This document shows positions 63,852 through 64,000 of a stretch of DNA of 64,000 nt, piece after piece (position 1 is the stretch's first letter; every line of letters begins with the position of its first letter). The stretch is from positions 558,001 to 622,000 of the forward strand of contig NZ_FMIC01000002.1 in NCBI RefSeq assembly GCF_900091625.1, given 5' to 3'. Made by a program: the position numbers and the translations under genes. Origin of the DNA: Micromonospora peucetia (GTDB lineage Bacteria; Actinomycetota; Actinomycetes; Mycobacteriales; Micromonosporaceae). The notes beneath the pieces are model-generated. The model made no database searches, was not told the DNA's origin, and was given only the letters and a program-made list of their open reading frames with translations.

Positions 63852-64000
63852 GGGCGGGTCCGAACCGTCACGTCGAGGCGGAACACCCCGTCGTCGATCC
63901 GGTGGCGCAGCGTCCCGGCGGCCTCGGCCAGCCGCTCGGCCAGCCCGCGCAGCCCGAAGCTGTGCCGGTCCGGCGACGCCCCCTCGGCCCCGTCATTCGT
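63848..64000 (-). CDS. sensor histidine kinase, C-terminal end only
   Basis: The last 50 codons of a gene entering from the right edge. It contains the FGLRGLAERLAEAAG segment, the G2 box of DesK/NarX-type ATPase domains (normally GxGLxGMxERL), and ends with RLDVTVRTRP. The histidine, sensor and membrane parts lie outside the window. The stop overlaps the response-regulator start, so this is its kinase. Confidence 0.88.
   Translation of the reverse strand, partial: TNDGAEGASPDRHSFGLRGLAERLAEAAGTLRHRIDDGVFRLDVTVRTRP

Overview
The window looks like chromosomal DNA of a Micromonospora-like actinomycete (family Micromonosporaceae). Coding GC is very high, third codon positions are almost always G or C, and GTG starts and 4-base stop/start overlaps are common. 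The gene set is also typical: NAD+-dependent LigA, GatCAB, EtfBA, SpoIIE-type phosphatases, GGDEF/EAL proteins and LacI- or ROK-controlled sugar loci. No tRNA, rRNA, CRISPR array, phage or intact insertion sequence was seen. Organism assignment is inference from these features, not a database match. Layout: 1-3.1 kb carries the 5' part of a membrane protein, ilvD and a small membrane protein. 3.4-10.4 kb is a carbohydrate island: a binding-protein-dependent ABC transporter and a GH2 beta-mannosidase in one operon, divergent from a LacI repressor, with a CebR-type operator and a promoter between them. 10.5-13.7 kb is a secreted multidomain alpha-amylase behind several palindromic operator candidates. 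13.8-22.5 kb holds an EAL-domain c-di-GMP protein, a PH-domain protein, a 2-hydroxyacid dehydrogenase, a GAF/SpoIIE phosphatase, a lipoprotein sugar dehydrogenase and a membrane metallophosphoesterase. 22.6-24.9 kb is a stand-alone AceE-like ThDP enzyme. 25-44 kb is a housekeeping core (gatB, gatA, gatC, ligA, a methionine-synthase-like gene, mnmA, cysteine desulfurase, etfA, etfB) whose gene set and order recall the Rv3009c-Rv3029c neighbourhood of Mycobacterium tuberculosis. Interspersed accessory genes are a GGDEF/EAL protein with a large insert, a membrane-anchored MazF-like protein, an ADP-ribosylglycohydrolase and a P-type ATPase. 44.3-53.6 kb holds GNAT, DUF202, PLD-N-domain, acetolactate-synthase-like and crotonase genes, a duplicated small membrane-protein family, a helical-repeat protein, ribokinase and an ABC ATPase. 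53.7-58.6 kb has an ABC exporter pair and a divergent ROK regulator / GH3 (NagZ-like) pair. 58.7-64 kb contains a decayed SpoIIE phosphatase, a GNAT enzyme, small proteins, a HTH/Clp-N regulator with its own operators, a Tat-exported M23 peptidase and the start of a NarL-type two-component system. The most notable observations outside ordinary genes are several unlike palindromic intergenic elements, two pseudogenes that survive only as fused ends (an anti-sigma-factor-like and a SpoIIE remnant), an orphan membrane-tethered MazF-fold protein, and the leaderless HTH/Clp-N gene whose two inverted repeats overlay its -35 and -10 boxes. No complete, unmistakably new multi-gene system was identified.
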